This document shows positions 11,272 through 22,585 of a stretch of DNA of 64,000 nucleotides, one piece after another (position 1 is the first letter of the stretch; every line of letters starts with the position of its first letter). The position numbers and the translations under genes were made by a program. Below the pieces are notes generated by a model. That model ran no database searches and was not told the DNA's origin. It saw only the letters and a program-made list of their open reading frames with translations. The stretch spans positions 310,001 through 374,000 of the forward strand of contig JAVSML010000998.1 of the NCBI GenBank assembly GCA_038503035.1, given 5' to 3'. This stretch comes from Crocodylus rhombifer (taxonomy: Eukaryota > Chordata > Crocodylia > Crocodylidae).

Positions 11272-12078
11272 CAGGTTTCCCTTGCTTTATGGGGGGTTCT
11301 GTATGTGCAAATTCGCTCATATGCAATGACCTTTCTTATACCAAAAATTTGTTATGTGAGGTAAATTCACTCTTATGTGATTGGTGTGGTGGAAGCCTGC
11401 AGTCAGCTGCTTTGTGCGGCTCATTGTGGGAGTAAAACCATAGGCCAGGGACTGGCGCCATGTACTGCTTTCCCAACACCCTCCCTCCCCCTGCCAGCCC
11501 CCAGGGATTGGTGCGGTGGAGGAACTGGGCGCGGGGCTGTCTCTGGGCTGCAGTCTTCATAGTGGTGCTGCCCTCATGCCACTCCTTGTGTGTAGTGCTG
11601 GCAGGAGGGGGGAGGTCCCTCTGTGGGCATGGCAGTGGTGGGTGGTGCAGGCTGCAGCGTGGACCTGTAGCCAGGGACTGATTTGCCTCCTCTGCCCAGT
11701 CCTTACCTCCCCACCTCTGTGCCAGCACCGCATATGAGGGGCAGCACTGCTGTGAAGCCTCCAGCCCAGGGACAACCCCATGCCCAGCTCCTCCACAGCA
11801 CTGGCCCCTGCAGCCCTGGCCTGGTCCAGCCCTGTCTGTATGGCGCCCTACGAGCAGTGAGCCATGAAGCTGCCTGGCAACAGCATTGTACTGTCTGCTG
11901 CTGGTGAGTACCAAAATTGTCTTGTAAAAGCAGTAGAAATGGGCCTGGGGGTCAGTACAGTCGAGGTCTTGGAATGTATCCCTATTTGTTGCATTGTAAA
12001 GTGAGTTCCCTTTACGCAAATTCAAGTTATGCATAGTTTTCCAGGAACACATGTACAGCATGAAGTGAGGGAAATCTA
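11272..12078 (+). mobile_element. TA-flanked foldback DNA transposon (mariner/pogo-like), copy 1
   Basis: The left end CAGGTTTCCCTTGCTTTATG is matched by TAGATTTCCCTCACTTCATG read inward from the right end. Each side is flanked by TA (11270-11271 and 12079-12080), the target-site duplication of the Tc1/mariner group. The first 120 bases match the reversed right end of the 30508-31363 copy, including a shared ATACCAAAAATT and GGTAAATTCACTCTTAT block. The interior is GC-rich and folds back: TGGAGGAACTGGGCGCGGGGC near 11516 pairs with CCCATGCCCAGCTCCTCCA near 11788. No transposase frame is recognised; a 305-codon minus-strand open frame crosses it but runs through both inverted ends and is a chance frame. 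Confidence 0.75.
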
Positions 12079-12080
12079 TA

Positions 12081-12849
12081 GTCTTAACTTGACAAACACA
12101 GTCATAACTTGGGCAGGCATGGCATGAGCTACCACAGAAGCTATAGGAATTAAAAAGTTTGAGGTAATGAGCTGCAACGAGTAATTTTTTAATACAGGTG
12201 TGGTAGGTTGGTGGACAGGTTCTCACAGGATAACCAGGCAGTAGCAAAGGCAAAAGTTAACAGACTATCATAAGATTGATGCATGTTAAAATACATGCAG
12301 AAACATGTATTCCTTTGGCTGGAGGGCAATATTTCACTCTGGTTCCTGGCCAGCAATTTAATTTCATCCTAGATTTATAAGCAGCAGTAGAAAATCTAAA
12401 GGTTTTTTCCCTGTATAACACTAGGATTAATTGAATTTCCAATAATAGATTCTCCCAGAAAAAAATGCCAACTAAACAAACAGCTTGCTCATGTATCATG
12501 AGGCCATGCTTATAATCATTGTGCAGTTTCTGCCCCTTCAACTTTGAATCCCAGTGTCCCCAGGTGCATTCAAGAACATGTTGGGCTTTGCACAGAAAGT
12601 TAAGATATTCAGGTAATTGTATGGGGGGAGATGTTTTCTTTAAGCTGCTGCAAAAATAAAAAATATTTCTTAAATCAGTTAACACGATTGTTTACATCTA
12701 CTCTGCTTGTACAAATTAGTTGCCTCCATTCAGGTGCTATACTATATTTCAGATCACGTTTACTTACAATACCAAATACATCTCGAATGTATTTTGCTGG
12801 CTATGGTGCTAGCCCAAGTGGCAGTGGGGGTAGTGAGGCCTCAAAAAGG
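12081..12849. other. Unique sequence, no gene seen
   Basis: No repeat or coding signature recognised. A 142-codon minus-strand frame (12257-12685) has no motif I can identify. Confidence 0.4.
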
Positions 12850-13125
12850 TGCATACACACATACTAACTTTCTGACAGGTTAAGCCAACTTAACTTTTTT
12901 AAGACTGCTTAACTGTCAGAGCATACACATGAATGTGGAGCCAAGTAGACTTAAATGAGGTGCAAAATAATATACCTTTAAGGTGTATTATCTTGTATCG
13001 CATTCATTAAATCAACTTAGCTCACAAGATGGCTGCCACCATATCAAAGAGCTATATGTGTGTACGCTCCAATGTGACTTAGTTAAGTTGCCTTATTTTA
13101 AGTTGATTTAGTATGTGTGTATGCA
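12850..13125. mobile_element. MITE-like element with perfect 18-bp terminal inverted repeats
   Basis: TGCATACACACATACTAA at 12850-12867 is the exact reverse complement of 13108-13125. The 276-bp element has further AAGTTGACTTAA-type inverted motifs inside. Target-site duplication and superfamily are not readable from the flanks. Confidence 0.7.
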
Positions 13126-14072
13126 GATATGTTAAAACCTATTATTTTAGCTTTAGGGAAGTTAGCTTTGTTTTAAAAAACAGAAGCATGAATTGCTATC
13201 CTTCTGATTTAGTTATCGATACAGAAGAATCAGCCCACACCTTGGGCTTGATGGCAGACAGTTGTAGGGAAACTTAATAAATTAAATAAGTTTTAATTAA
13301 TTGTAACTTGAGTATTTGAATTGGGGGAAAGGAACAGAAACCAGTCCAGGTTGTTGTTTATATAGTTTGTGTCTGTAGGGGAGATATACCTAATTGCTGT
13401 TTGTCTCCTTAAAAATCCTCCCTGACTTTCAGTTGCGTATAATTTTAATGTGTGTTCCTTCTCCATGTGAAAAATGGCAATCAATGCTTTTGCAGTTTTT
13501 ATAAAACAGAATATTCTACCCACTAGAGTTCCACAGCATTTTTAAAAATGACCTATAAAGTTTATGAATAATAGTAGTAGGTCTTTTCTCTATCTTTCGT
13601 CTCATGTACCTAGATAACTTACTAATACCATCTTAATGGTTGTTGTGTCCTATCCACTGTACTGTAATACAAGTGGGGATAAATTAATAAACCACCTTGA
13701 TTCTAGACATATACTCGGGCATTAGCTGTTTTTCATTGTTATACCACCAGTGAGTTGAAAACATTACCTGTACCTTTTAATTTTGTTCATCCTTCTCCTG
13801 TTTTAGTCAGCCACACTGTACTGACAGTAAAGTCTGGAGACTGGAAAACAGCTATTTAGTTCAATATAAATCAGCCTGTTTTTATAATGCTATTCATAAA
13901 TCCCTGTTTTGTTCTAACATAAATAATATTTTGCAATGAACTCATCCATTGACAATAAATAACCAATTATTTGACTTTTCAAAATCAAAAGCTACTTTTG
14001 CTGTCTTTAAGTACAGAAGAAGATGCAATGGATGCTGCAAAAAGATAGTACAGCCCCAATCTAGTCACTGTC

Positions 14073-14100
14073 GCTATTAGTACTCTGATGTACTAATAGC
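14073..14100. repeat. Perfect 11-bp hairpin
   Basis: GCTATTAGTAC (14073-14083) and GTACTAATAGC (14090-14100) are exact reverse complements around a 6-nt loop. Confidence 0.7.
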
Positions 14101-15340
14101 ACTTAAGTAGTAAAAATTTGTTGTTGTTTCATATCATCTAATCAGACTGCTTCACCCTTGCATCTCCAACTGCGGCTTACTTAGGTCAGGTACAGATGTT
14201 ATGTTTCTGCAAGGAGAATCACTGTTCTCCTGGTACAAAGTGTACAGGTGTTCATGCAGTTTCTTGTGAAGAAAACATATCTCATCTGCAAACAGTCTTC
14301 CTGAATGCCTAGAAGGTTTTGCTTGCCAGAGAATTTCTCCCACTAGAATGAATTCCTGTATAATGAACACTTTCCTGATCGGGGTGAGTCTAAGTACAGT
14401 ATTGCCTGCATCCTTCCCAGACCACTGTGCCCCCGCTCCTGGGAAGATATGGGGAGGAGGTGAGAGGAGGCATCTGCAGGCTGGAATGCCTGTTTGCTAC
14501 TTCTCTTGGGAAGAAATGAACACCTGTCCATAGCCTTCATTTCTTAGGGCAGATGGAATAAGATGATCAATCAAGCCAAGGGCACCCTTTCCCAATTTTT
14601 TGCTACATAACCAAGTGCTTAGAAACTGGCCAGAAATCAAATCAGGGTAAGGTGCTTTGGGCAGCGGCTCAGGAGGTAACCCCAAGCCTCAAGTGCAGCA
14701 AGAGAATTATAGTCCCAGTGATCTTGTGCTCATGTGTGGCAGGACAGGCCTATTATGGGAAACTTGTGACAGCAGGAAAATGGTAACAGCCATAATTTTT
14801 TAAGCCATGGAAATAGCCGTTTTACTGAAGACTGAAGCTTATGTCTTTCCCAGAAGTAGAATGAGGAATGGATATTGAACAGAAATTATTATTATGCTTA
14901 TTTGCTTGATGGTACATGGCTAACTATTAGGTTGAATTAGAAATGTGGTAGATTTCTTAGGTCAACACTAGTTATTCAGAGCTTGCACTTTGTAGTTGTG
15001 AAAGGAAACGTGCTTCATGATAGCTCTGAGCAGGGCAATTTACCAATATAAAATATTGCTATTTTAATCTTGTACATTAAGAAGGCATAAATTTAGTGGC
15101 CATTGATTAAAGTGTATGAGAAAAATGAATAAAATGCTGAAAGATAGAGTCCAAGTCACAAGTGTAGGCTTAAAATATAGTAGGAACCAGAGTAGTCAAT
15201 AAACTATTTTAAAATAGGCAGATGGGGGCGAGTTCCTTCCTACAAGACAATGACTGTAATTTACCTCCTAACAGTTCCACGAATCTTGTTTTAGTGCTTT
15301 TCTCCCCACTTTGCAGTAGATTTAAGGCTTTGTATTAGCT

Positions 15341-15510
15341 CAGTGGTTCTCAACCTTTTTTTATAGTGGAGGCACCTCTCTACAAAATTTGTAAAAAGAG
15401 CAGAACCCCATTTCAAAAACAAATTTATATGAGCCTGAGCTTGCAGTTATCTCTTCGCACCTCACAGCACCTTTCAAAAGATCTTGGCAACCCAACTGTT
15501 AGTTTAATAG
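15341..15510 (+). mobile_element. hAT (Charlie-type) left end, truncated
   Basis: CAGTGGTTCTCAACCTTTTT at 15341 is the typical left terminus of Charlie-type hAT elements. The following CTCTACAAAATTTG and CAGAACCCCATTTCAAA sequence continues in the style of that class. I found no matching right end, so the right limit is arbitrary. Confidence 0.45.
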
Positions 15511-17063
15511 TGATACCTAGAATAAAGTCTAGTCTATGCTGCTTTCTTTTCTTCTTAAAAGTAATTTAAGCATTTAGGAAGAGCAAGTCTTTCTAGACTA
15601 GGCTCCTAAATGCCCAAGACAGTCGATTTTAAAAAAGAAACTGAAAAATTTTTACATCTTTATGCTCATTATTTAGTTTTTGTTTTTTGCAGTGGTGTAT
15701 GTTTAAGAAGGAAAAGGATATACTGTCTTAAATAAGTGGGGTTGTAAGGTAGATATGATTTGAATCAACACTATAAATAGTGTCATCTCATATGTATAAT
15801 AAACATATACAATAAATTCGATAATACTTGTTTGCATGAATTGCAAATTAGCTGTCAACACACACAGGTGTATATATTTAAAATTCACCCAGTTTATGAG
15901 GTGCTAAGTTTAGCAGCCTCAGTTTACACAGCAGCCTTCACTGTTATTTCTTAACAGTGACCACAAACTGGTCTTTTTTTTTAGAAGCTAAATTAGAAAA
16001 AAGCTACCAAAATCCTCCTGGGAACTGGTCTGGTTTGTCTTCCTATTTGGCAAAAGCTCAGGCTTAGAGCCAGCCTTCGTTTTACAAAGAAAATGTTAGC
16101 AAGCAGCAGTACCCACAGGTAAGTCTGCTGAGAATTCATACAGACCTTGAGCCAATAAAAGACCCTACCAGATACACACCCTTCAAAGTAAGGACACTTG
16201 AATTAGCAACACAAGAGATGCTTACAGAAATAGTCACACAGAAATTATCCCTATTGCAATTTATAAAGAAGATGTGTTTTATTTTCTTCTATTACTGTTC
16301 TTTATTTAATGAGATGAGTTAAGACATAACAGTTATAAGCATTATTCATACATAGTCTCAAAGCTTATTTTAAAATCAGGGCAATAAATTCATTTTATTG
16401 TGCTGTATCCCAACTTGTTCTTAAATACCACCTTAGTTTCAGCCTCCCCCAAAAAATTGTTGATCCTGAGTGTTTGGTAAATTATGTAGCAGGTAAAGCA
16501 TGGGAGAACAAAATGATATCTTTAGTTTTTTTGGCAGTTGCTGTTCCTTCTAAATGCCACAGCAGGATTTAAGTAAAGATCCATTGCCTTTGTGGATGAA
16601 AATATCACATCAAATGACTTTCCTGTCTTCAGGATGTGTGTGCTACTAATGTGTGTTGCTATGCGGATTTGAACAAAAGCTTGATGCCTTGAAGGTGCTC
16701 ATTATCTCGCAGAGGAAACATAAAACCTTCCTCCAAGGTAGCAGTCTGTTTTTTTTAAAAAACTTAAAGCTGTTATATCTGGACAGTTTGACAAAGGTAT
16801 AGAGATAGAAAAGTTATGTAGCCTTTCATCACTTTAAATGTCTGTTGTTAGTGATACAGCTGTAAAACATCAGTTAGCTAATAATCTACTGCAGCTCCAC
16901 TGAGGATAAATTGATACAGCTAGAATTTAGTTACTTAATGTAACCCCTATAGCATCTGAGACCTGGTTTAGTCTTCCCTTGCTTTCACTGCCAGTACCCA
17001 ACTTTGGGAGTAGCCCCATCTCTAAATCAAAAACTATAAAGGTTGCAAAATTGCAGCTTTTCT

Positions 17064-17065
17064 TT

Positions 17066-17096
<31 letters not shown>

Positions 17097-17103
17097 AAAA
17101 AAA
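17064..17103. repeat. A-rich (AAAC)n tract
   Basis: A run of A then repeated CAAA units. It is either a simple repeat or the remnant of a retroposed tail. Confidence 0.7.
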
Positions 17104-17306
17104 CATACTCTGTGATGTAGCCCAGTAATTCTCAATTTTTTTTTAACCCTGTGAGTCTTTTAGGTAATATAAAGTCATCTAATGGATATATCTTGCATCT
17201 ATCCTGATTCTACATCTTCCCAGTAGCAACTATAATATTTGACTCACTGAAATCTGAGGGCAATATGGAGGAAATTAAATGAAAACAATCTATTTTATAG
17301 GGTTGT

Positions 17307-17350
17307 TGGTTGTAGCCGTGTTGGTCTAAGGACATAAGAACCTTACCTGC
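17307..17350 (-). mobile_element. Penelope-like 3'-end fragment
   Basis: Read on the minus strand, GTCCTTAGACCAACACGGCTAC matches the 3' end of the copy ending at 7073. Only the last few tens of bases remain. Confidence 0.5.
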
Positions 17351-17624
17351 CTATCTCTTTTTATAGATGACTTATGTCCCCCCTTGCTCCAGTGCCTCTA
17401 TTGCCTCTCTCTAATTGTAGGGTTGGAATAAGTTTCTGCATCATAAATAGTGGTCACCAAGTGTAAATCCAGAATTTTATAAAGGGGAAGCAGACCAGTG
17501 ATCTATAGTGCATGTGTGGTTGTACCTGTTGCTCCCATGCCCTTCCCTACACCAGCACAGGCAGGCTATACTTCAGGAGCAGCAACAGAGACTTCTTTCT
17601 ACCTGTTTGAGAGACTTAAAAAAT

Positions 17625-18513
17625 CAGGGCTGTGCAAAATTTCGCTGGCCGTTTTGTTTTGACACTTTCGACTCATTTCGAGGTCGAAACAGTGAAATCG
17701 AAATGAAACAAAGGGCTTCAAAACAGCCTTGAAATAAAACGAGGCTAGTCAAAACATTTTGGAAGTTTTGAAATGTTTCAAGTGTCAAGTTTCAAAGCAG
17801 CCAGGTGTTGGGAGACAGGGGAGAACCAGGACTGTGCTCCCAGCAGCTCCGGGCTCAGCGAGGTGGGGAGCGCAGCCCTGGCTCTCCCCACCTCCCACAG
17901 GGGAAGCCAATCGCGGCACAGAGGAAGGGAGTTGAGCCCCAGCTCGGTTCCCCTCCTCAGCATTGCAATGGGCTGGGGAAGGGAACTAAGGTGGATTGCT
18001 CCGTTTCCCTCCCCAGCCCTACGATCGGGCTGGTCAAGGCAACTCAGCCCAACTGGGCTGAGTTTCCCTCCCAAGCACAACAGACGTTTGCTTGATTGTT
18101 GTGCTGGGGTTGAGAACTCAGCCTAGGTGGGCTGACTTTCCATCCCCAGCACAATAAAGCGCTGGGGAGGGGAACTGAGCAATTGGGGTCAGTTCCCTTT
18201 CCCAGTCCCAGGTGGCAGCACTGGTTTCCCTCCCTCATCTGGCAGGCAGATTGGGGGCCCTCAGTCCCTGGAGGACTGGCACAGCCCCAGCAACCCTCCC
18301 GGGGTTGGGCTCTGATCTGCCTGCCGGATGAGAGAGGCTGTTTTGAGCTTCCCCATTATAGCCAATGGGTGAAACGTCCAAACAGCCTTGCTGTTTTGAC
18401 AAAGTGAAATGGAACAGCTGTTTTGACTCTAAATGAAATTTGAAACAAAACACTGTTCTGTCCAAACCTTGAAACTGCAGTCAAAATGGAACAGTGCCAT
18501 TTCGCACAGCCCA
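17625..18513. mobile_element. Non-autonomous hAT-type element, about 889 bp
   Basis: The left end CAGGGCTGTGCAAAATTTCG is mirrored by GGGCTGTGCGAAATGGC read inward from the right. A/T octamers flank both sides (TAAAAAAT at 17617-17624 and AAAAAAAT at 18514-18521), consistent with an 8-bp duplication, though A-richness weakens this. Both arms carry repeated AAATGAAAC/TTTTGAAA motifs in opposite orientation. The middle (17800-18360) is GC-rich and shares the CATTATAGnCnATG motif with the element at 359-1980, which suggests related families. Open frames in the middle appear on both strands and look like composition effects. Confidence 0.75.
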
Positions 18514-18957
18514 AAAAAAATATTCCCTCCCTCTCCCTTCTGTTCCATGCTCAGTGGCACTTTTTCTTCCCCCCACCCCTTCCCCACCAGCTGCTGGCAC
18601 TGTCCCCAGTGACCCAGTAGCAGGGTGGCAGGGAGGATCTGAGGCTGCTCCCTCCTAACCTGCTACAGCTGAGCTGCCTGTAGTTAGGTTTAGAGACAAC
18701 AGCGGCAAGTGACTTCCCTTCCGAGTTGCTTGCTCTCAGTTTGGCACGGAATACCAAGGGGGATCAGGCTGGGAGGAGGAACCTGTTTGCTGCTGCTGCT
18801 GCTGTCATCCTGGGGTAAGGCTGGTTTCGTGCAGACCCCAGGTATATTGGGAAGTACTAATTCTGGAGCTCCCCTCCACCCCCACTTTGGCCCATGAGAC
18901 AGCTGGAGACAGCAACAAGAGTGGGCAAAGAGGGGAGGGAATGTTCCACTTAGCGTG
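18514..18957. other. GC-rich unique sequence with (GCT)n run
   Basis: No gene recognised. A short CTG/GCT run lies at about 18788-18804. GCGTG (18953-18957) is read as the left duplication of the next element. Confidence 0.45.
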
Positions 18958-19665
18958 TGTGGTGGTCAGCGGTCCTGAGCGCTGGTGTTAGATGACAAGC
19001 TCGGACGAACAGGCGGGGGCTAGCGGGGCAAAGATGGTACTGACGCGTAATGGTTTCAACATAGTTTTATTACTTACGCTTGTAGGTAGCATAGGTTTTG
19101 GATGTAACCTCTAGTTACTTAGAACGATTGGACCCTAAGTTGAAACAACTAACTGAACTAATAATGCAAAACAAAGTAGAACAGAACAAAACAGAATGGA
19201 GCAAAACGGAGCGGAACGACAGCTGATGAAAACGAGTCGACTGGTCTCGAGCATGCAGGGACGGGGTATGCCGGGAAACAATGGTGGTGGAGAGACGGTG
19301 TTCACAGGCAGCCAGCCTGTGAACTAGCCCAAGGTATCTCTGAGCTGGTCTCTGTTCTCTGATTTTCCTGAGCTGGTCTCAGTGGGTCTCTGTCTGGGCG
19401 GAAACGGTGCTGACTTAAATGCTTCTCAAATAGCCAATCACATGATAACTTTTGTGGAATGTTCTAGGCCTATTATGTAATGGCTATTTGCTTAGTGCAT
19501 GACTGGGCATGTGCACTCTGTCAATTTGAATACCTTATTAATCACACACTGGCCATGTATGTGGCACGTGTTGGGACATGTGCACTCATCTTAGGTGGCC
19601 TCCTTCTGCATGCTCGTACTTGTCTCTCATGTGTCATCAGCACCTTCTGAATTTTGGCTCAGACA
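18958..19665 (-). mobile_element. Solo LTR of an endogenous retrovirus, 708 bp
   Basis: The block begins TGTGGTGG and ends CAGACA, the TG...CA boundaries of an LTR. It is flanked by GCGTG (18953-18957) and GCATG (19666-19670), a 5-bp duplication with one CpG-type change. On the minus strand an ATTGG (inverted CCAAT) motif (19433-19437) is followed by a TTTAAG TATA-like box (about 19414-19420), and AATAAA lies at 19066-19071, about 110 bp before the 3' boundary. That is the normal order of U3, R and U5. No primer-binding site, polypurine tract or internal genes adjoin it, so it is a solo LTR. It is unusually rich in intact CpG for this window. Confidence 0.75.
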
Positions 19666-19670
19666 GCATG

Positions 19671-21143
19671 TAGGGGAAGGAAGTGGGGCTTCTGTCTTAC
19701 TTGCTTTAGGAACTTAAAACCCCTCAAAAACGCCACTTGTTGCTTCCACAGTGTGATTGACTAAAAGAGGGGTGCATCTGCATCACTCCATTTCCTGCCT
19801 CCTTACCTCTGGATCCACCCCAGCTGTCACAGTAGCAATAGAAGGATGCACGTATTGTCCTGTCACACGACTTAATATACCACTGCAGTTGCCTGAGTCT
19901 AGCGTTCCATCTGTCACTTCATGAAAAGAACTGAATGTTGAATGGATAGCTGTTCTTTGGATAGTAACATATTTATTGCAGGGGTAAGGATAAAAGTTTT
20001 TGATGAAAGAATTCCACTATGGTTAATAATGTTTGATTTTAAAATCAAGCTTGTCCTGTACATCCTGTAAATAAGTGATTTTGTTTGATTCTGATCTCTT
20101 AAAATTATTTATTTAAAGTGCCTTGCCTGGAAGGACTTATTATTACTGGATCATTTTCTGAGTCTGTTTGGAGTCCTTTCTTTCCAAATCACTACTGCTT
20201 TTCTTAGGGCAGTAAATCAACAGATACTTCACAAGTAATACTCAGTCTCCTTTTAGCAGCTTAACTCAGCAGCAAGTTCCCTGTCTGAGCAATTTGAAAA
20301 TTAAGAAGATTTCTAAGATTCCTAACAAACTACTGGGAATAAAAAAAACCACACAAGAACATGGGCAGCAGATACAGGCTTTTATGAAACAGAAATGAAA
20401 GACTGCTCATTTGAAAAGATTTTCATGGAGGAATCATTTTACCTTTCTCTATGATCCTATCTCTAACTGCTGCTATTAATGTATAATTTAGCTAAGCAGG
20501 TGCTGATGAATTTTTAAAATGTGTAATATGTTGAGACTTTATTTCTCTCACTGGCTTATGCTTCTAGTTGAAGAGATTTACAGTTCTGCTTTATTTCTTC
20601 ATTTCTATCTTCATTCCTTATTTGATCCAAGAAGTAGATAAGGTTTCTGACTTGATATTGACTGGAGATTAGAACTAGACCTAGAAATATTTCCCAAATG
20701 TTGCAAATTGGGCAGGGGGGAGAGAAAACTTACAGAATTAATGAAATCAAAATAATCTTCACTAGTCCTTTCTGAGCCCTATGGATTTTTTTTTCCTTCT
20801 CTAGTGCTCTTTCTGCAAGGGCACTTGGTTTCTTTCAGCATCTTAATTAGGCAGCAGGTTCCTTTCCTGAGCAGTCTGGAAACTGAGAGTGTTTTCTAAT
20901 ATTTCCTAATAAACTACTGGATTAAAAAAACAGATGGGGACAAGGAGGCAGATATGGATTTTTGTGGAGCAAAAGATGAAAGGTTGCTCCTTTGATAGGA
21001 TTTGCATGAAGACCCATGCTGCTTTCTCCAAGTGTCTAATTTGTGCAAGTTCTGTTCTCCATCTTGGAGCATTATTTGTCTAGTATTAGGTTTGAACAAT
21101 CAACATATGTTTATATTGAATAAAATTCATAATGTAAATAATG
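19671..21143. other. Unique sequence, no gene seen
   Basis: AT-rich DNA. CAGCAnCTTAAnT-type stretches near 20255 and 20840 look alike (AGCAGCTTAACTCAGCAGCAAGTTCC against AGCATCTTAATTAGGCAGCAGGTTCC), followed by similar ACTACTGG(G)A(A)TnAAAAAA(A)C segments. This suggests an old local duplication. Confidence 0.45.
20255..21010 (+). repeat. Diverged direct duplication, about 580 bp apart
   Basis: The segment from about 20255 to 20430 (GCAGCAAGTTCC, CTGAGCAATTTGAAAA, CCTAACAAACTACTGG, GGCAGCAGATACAGGCTTTT, GAAAGACTGCTC) has a recognisable second copy from about 20835 to 21010 (GCAGCAGGTTCC, CTGAGCAGTCTGGAAA, CCTAATAAACTACTGG, GAGGCAGATATGGATTTTT, GAAAGGTTGCTC). Order and spacing are conserved, so this is a real segmental duplication or two copies of one repeat. 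Confidence 0.65.
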
Positions 21144-21145
21144 TA

Positions 21146-22406
21146 CTGTGCTTACTTGACTACAAGATGAGGTTTCCCCTCCCCCCACAATAAGCATGAG
21201 GAAAAAGCCCCATGTCTTACATTTCCACATAAGAAAAACCCATTAAGTACGTTGTCCATCATTAAACCGCTGCCTAAAGCAAGATGTGTCCAGTAAGGGA
21301 TTATTTAGAGCAAACATAGTGATGGGAATCTTTTCTTTTTTTAAATGCCCCTTAAAAACTGGGTGGGTGTTCCTTACATAGGGAATTGGCATCAGGCCTG
21401 GAGATACTGTAATTCCAGGCTGGCACTGGGAAGGCCAGAACCAGTCCTGACACTCTTCCCTTGTTGCCAAAATTGCTACATTTCATTTGTTGATAGGCTA
21501 GGTTAGCGTAGCGTATCTGAATAAGATGTATGATAGTGTCCGTTGTGTGCAGTCCCCCTCAGTGCCAACTCTTTTTCAGGTCTTGGTGAGCCACTACAGT
21601 GACTTCATTTTGACTTTCTCTTCACTCCCACAGCTGAGGTGCACCTTTCTCTTACATTTTCAGTGATTCTTGTTTCTTCACTAGCCTTAAATGTCTGGCA
21701 GATGTCACCAAATGAGGCCCAGAATAGTTGCTCCACAATCCCTCTGTCACTCCCCACCCCCCCCCAGCTAGTTGCATATGTTTAGTGCAGCAAATTACTG
21801 CAAGTATGTTTATTTCAAGGTCAGTGTTTTCAAATTTGCCCTTACTTCCATGTTCTCAGGGAGAGCAGGGTCTGACAACAAGGACAGGAGCAAGGGATTG
21901 CAGGGGGAAAGTTGAGGGCAAAGGCGCTATCTGACCCTCTCAGACTTATTTTTCCTGCTGTAGTAGTGGAATTGGGACAAATTCAAGGCCATGAATGGTG
22001 CGTGCCTCCAGCAGCTGGGGGGGAGGGGGGGGCATGGCAGCAGCAGGGGAGCTCCTGCAGGTGCTGTGGGGTAGTGGGATGGTGAACGCTGACCAAAGGT
22101 CGGCGACCACCCGCAGCCTCTGCTGGCAGCATTGGTGGTGGCCAGTGGGGATTGCGGACCACCTGCAGACACTGCTGGCGGTGACGAGCAGTGACTGCCC
22201 GCAGGTGCCGCCGACTATGTCAGCAGCACCATTTTCCAGAGGGTGCACCATCACACTCAGGGAGTGCACATGCACCTGCGTGCACCCCCTACGCATCACC
22301 CCTGTTCAAGGCAAACCTCCAGTAATTATATACCTGTAAAATTGTAACAATTTTTCCATATATAGAATCTAATTAATGGGTTGTCATCTCATTTGAGTAA
22401 ATACAG
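21146..22406. mobile_element. TA-flanked DNA transposon (mariner/pogo-like), 1261 bp
   Basis: CTGTGCTTACTTGACTACA at the left matches CTGTATTTACTCAAATGAGA read inward from the right, followed on both sides by GATGA-type sequence. TA flanks both ends (21144-21145 and 22407-22408). The right subterminal region (22330-22400) resembles the palindrome at 5121-5224. A GC-rich block (about 21960-22310) sits inside and may be a separate insertion. No transposase frame is recognised. Confidence 0.6.
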
Positions 22407-22585
22407 TAAGTTGAGTAAAGGGGTATAATTACTTGTTTCTAAATGAAAGATTCTTTATGCTTTGGTTTTTTTAGGGACCTTAACCCTACATGGGATCCAG
22501 TGCTTTTAGTCAGCTCTGCATATAGGTATTTGCATATTCCAGATGAGTGCATAATTTTTTTTAACTGCAAACATAACATTGCTCT

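Larger units (their letters stand above)
13126..17306. other. AT-rich unique block with a few old repeats
   Basis: No genes recognised. It contains a small hairpin (14073-14100), a hAT-like left end (15341 on) and an A/AAAC-rich tract (17064-17103). The remaining open frames are short and unsupported. Confidence 0.5.

Noticed and set aside
11336..12253. 305-codon minus-strand open frame
   Set aside because: It spans both inverted ends of the foldback element and adjacent unique DNA, with no domain and alternative long frames on the other strand. GC-rich palindromic sequence explains it.
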